A stretch of 7,198 nucleotides of DNA from JBHIBA01 sp046758845 (GTDB taxonomy: Bacteria; UBA8248; JACPRG01; G963555815), in the NCBI GenBank assembly GCA_046758845.1, contig JBHIBA010000239.1, forward strand, positions 1 through 7,198, in the 5' to 3' direction. This document shows positions 6,394-7,198 of this stretch, piece by piece. Position 1 is the first letter of the stretch; each line of letters opens with the position of its first letter. The notes under the pieces are model-generated. The model had not been told where the DNA came from, searched no databases, and was given only the letters and a program-made list of their open reading frames with translations. The translations under genes were made by a program, and so were the position numbers.

Positions 6394-6885
6394 ATGCCTG
6401 AGCACGGCGACGCCGCTCCCGATTTCTGTCTCCCGGATGGGCAGGGAAGGCTCCACCGCCTCTCCGACTTTCGAGGCAAACGCGCCGTCCTCTATTTTTA
6501 CCCCCGTGACATGACGCCCGAGTGCGCGAGCGAGGCCTGCGGCTTCCGTGACCATTTCGCCGCCTACACCGAAGCGGGGATCGAGATCATCGGCGTGAGC
6601 GTCGATCCCCCGGAAAGTCACGAGAGATTCGCGGCCGAATATAACCTGCCGTTTCTCCTGCTTTCGGATGAGAACGGGGAGGTCTCCGAGGCCTACGGCG
6701 TCTTCGAGGAGAAAGACAGGCGCGGAAAAAAATCCCGGGGGGTCCTGCGCACGACCTTCGTCATCGGCGTAGATGGGAGGGTCGAGAAGGTCTTCCGCGA
6801 CGCCCGAGCGGAGACGCACGCCATCGATGTCCTGCGGGCCCTTGAAGACACCGCCCCGGACAGCCTTCACGGTAGATGGAGATGA
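6394..6885 (+). CDS. bcp: Bcp/PrxQ-type peroxiredoxin (thioredoxin-dependent peroxidase)
   Basis: This 163-residue peroxiredoxin would reduce hydrogen peroxide and organic hydroperoxides in the cytoplasm, with thioredoxin as reductant. It has the AhpC/TSA fold from APDFCLPD (8-15) through the C-terminal helices. The active site is YFYPRDMTPEC, giving PxxxTxxC with peroxidatic Cys44. Cys49 in SEACGFRD is at the usual resolving position of atypical 2-Cys Bcp/PrxQ enzymes, five residues on. The conserved Arg is R119 in RTTFVI. Canonical Bcp reads TPGCT; here it is TPECA. An additional Cys12 is not a known catalytic residue. There is no signal peptide, in contrast to the three exported thioredoxin-fold proteins upstream. 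GGGGGGA eight bases before the ATG serves as the ribosome binding site. The gene follows the SCO gene by 93 bp and is the last of the run, followed by a terminator. Confidence 0.93.
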   Translation: MPEHGDAAPDFCLPDGQGRLHRLSDFRGKRAVLYFYPRDMTPECASEACGFRDHFAAYTEAGIEIIGVSVDPPESHERFAAEYNLPFLLLSDENGEVSEAYGVFEEKDRRGKKSRGVLRTTFVIGVDGRVEKVFRDARAETHAIDVLRALEDTAPDSLHGRWR

Positions 6886-6894
6886 AAGCCCTGA

Positions 6895-6941
6895 TTTCCA
6901 GGGGGGCCTTCCTTCGGCTTCGCTCATGACATGTTTTGAAA
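6895..6941 (+). repeat. Composite repeat module A, right copy
   Basis: It begins TTTCCAGGGGG, contains TTCGGCTTCGCTC, and ends TTTGAAA. It matches the - strand at 107-61 in 39 of 47 positions, gap-free. It starts nine bases after the peroxiredoxin stop, in the sense direction of that gene, just as the left copy follows the CDF gene. The core resembles GAGCGnAGnCGAnGG-type intergenic repeats that I recall as common in many environmental bacterial genomes. That resemblance is from memory and unchecked. Confidence 0.7.
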
Positions 6942-6971
6942 GGCGCCCCAGGCTCCCAGGGGGGCCTTTTT
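6939..6971 (+). terminator. Rho-independent terminator after the peroxiredoxin gene
   Basis: AAAGGCGCCCC (6939-6949) pairs with GGGGGGCCTTT (6959-6969), with a single G-G mismatch and a nine-base loop. A T-run fills 6967-6971. It lies 53 bases after the stop and probably ends the thiol-redox transcript. Its 5' arm overlaps the end of repeat module A. The downstream arm CAGGGGGGCCTT (6957-6968) is an exact copy of 6899-6910, so an alternative pairing is possible. Confidence 0.75.
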
Positions 6972-7100
6972 GGGCACTAGCGTGCCGGCCGAACTGCGGT
7001 TGGAGGCATGTGGGCTTAAGCCGGGCGTCTTTGCCGCACACCATCCGAAGAGCGATCAAGCAGGCTCGCGAGTGCGAAAACCTGACGCTGTGCGTCCCGC

Positions 7101-7128
7101 CCCCCTGGGAACCCCCTGAAAAATTTTT
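7101..7128 (+). repeat. Composite repeat module B, right copy
   Basis: CCCCCTGG, two extra bases (GA), ACCCCCTGAAAAA and TTTTT match the - strand sequence at 54-29, where the two extra bases are missing and one T is C. As at the left end it leads directly into a GC hairpin. It is in the same orientation and order relative to module A as at the left end, but about 160 bp from it instead of adjacent. Confidence 0.65.
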
Positions 7129-7131
7129 GAC

Positions 7132-7162
7132 GGCCCGGCACTGCGTGGCCGGGCCTGCTTTT
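7132..7162 (+). terminator. GC hairpin at the end of module B, possible bidirectional terminator
   Basis: GGCCCGGC (7132-7139) pairs perfectly with GCCGGGCC (7148-7155) across an eight-base loop. On the + strand TGCTTTT follows (7156-7162). On the - strand the hairpin is followed, after GTC, by AAAAA then TTTTT. It could terminate residual + transcription past the peroxiredoxin gene, or - strand transcription entering from beyond the window. Confidence 0.5.
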
Positions 7163-7198
7163 GGGTTGGGTGCGGATTTGGCTGTGCCGGTTGTCTGT

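Larger units (their letters stand above)
6886..7198. other. Gene-free right end with repeats and terminators
   Basis: No protein gene is supported in these 313 bases. They hold module A of the composite repeat, an intrinsic terminator, about 130 bases of unassigned sequence (roughly 6972-7100), and module B with its hairpin. A 15-codon frame starts in the ATGA overlap with the peroxiredoxin stop and runs through module A to 6929. Its sequence is simply the repeat translated and it is not called. No tRNA-like fold was noticed in the unassigned part. Confidence 0.6.

Noticed and set aside
6882..6929. 15-codon frame overlapping the peroxiredoxin stop (ATGA)
   Set aside because: It is only the translation of repeat module A and is too short to support.
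6367..7059. 230-codon - strand frame opposite the peroxiredoxin gene
   Set aside because: It is antisense to a clear peroxiredoxin and extends through the terminator and repeat module A. No domain was recognised.
1..7198. CRISPR array, tRNA or rRNA gene, transposase, phage or toxin-antitoxin genes
   Set aside because: No regularly spaced repeats, no cloverleaf or conserved rRNA sequence, and no transposase, integrase or toxin-like protein were seen on either strand.

Overview
The window is a GC-rich (roughly 60% by eye) bacterial segment with five confident protein genes on the + strand and one on the - strand. The exported thioredoxin-fold proteins (two TlpA-like proteins and an SCO1/SenC protein), the zinc-transporter-like CDF protein and the Lon-related AAA+ protease point to a Gram-negative-type chromosome. 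Candidates would be something like Nitrospirota, NC10 or the former Deltaproteobacteria, but no marker gene fixes the phylum and this placement is weak. No phage, plasmid, transposase, CRISPR or RNA gene was recognised.

Layout. Bases 1-123 hold a GC hairpin and a composite intergenic repeat. A cation diffusion facilitator (CDF) metal exporter lies on the - strand (124-999). A 292-bp divergent intergenic region (1000-1291) separates it from a long Lon-related ATP-dependent protease gene (1292-3922, +). A structured 181-bp gap follows. Then comes a run of four + strand genes that all encode thioredoxin-fold proteins: two tandem TlpA/ResA-like membrane-anchored or exported thioredoxins (4104-4661 and 4661-5341, overlapping by one base), an SCO1/SenC copper chaperone-like protein with an unusual insertion (5527-6300), and a Bcp-type peroxiredoxin (6394-6885). 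The last 313 bases carry no recognisable gene, but hold an intrinsic terminator, a second copy of the composite repeat in inverted orientation, and a second GC hairpin.

How it may work together. The TlpA-like and SCO proteins would act outside the inner membrane on protein thiols and on copper delivery, for example haem or copper centres of respiratory oxidases. The peroxiredoxin has no signal peptide and would remove peroxides in the cytoplasm. The cluster therefore reads as a thiol-redox and copper-centre maturation group next to protein quality control and metal export. That link is inference from gene order.

The least ordinary signal is non-coding. The outer gene at each end of the window is followed, in its own sense direction, by a related two-module repeat. 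Module A is 47 bp and 39/47 identical between the two copies, without gaps. Module B is a CCCCCTGG / ACCCCCTGAAAAA motif leading into a GC hairpin. The two modules are adjacent at the left end and separated by about 160 bp at the right end. This looks like a dispersed 3'-end repeat family. No clearly new multi-gene system is visible.
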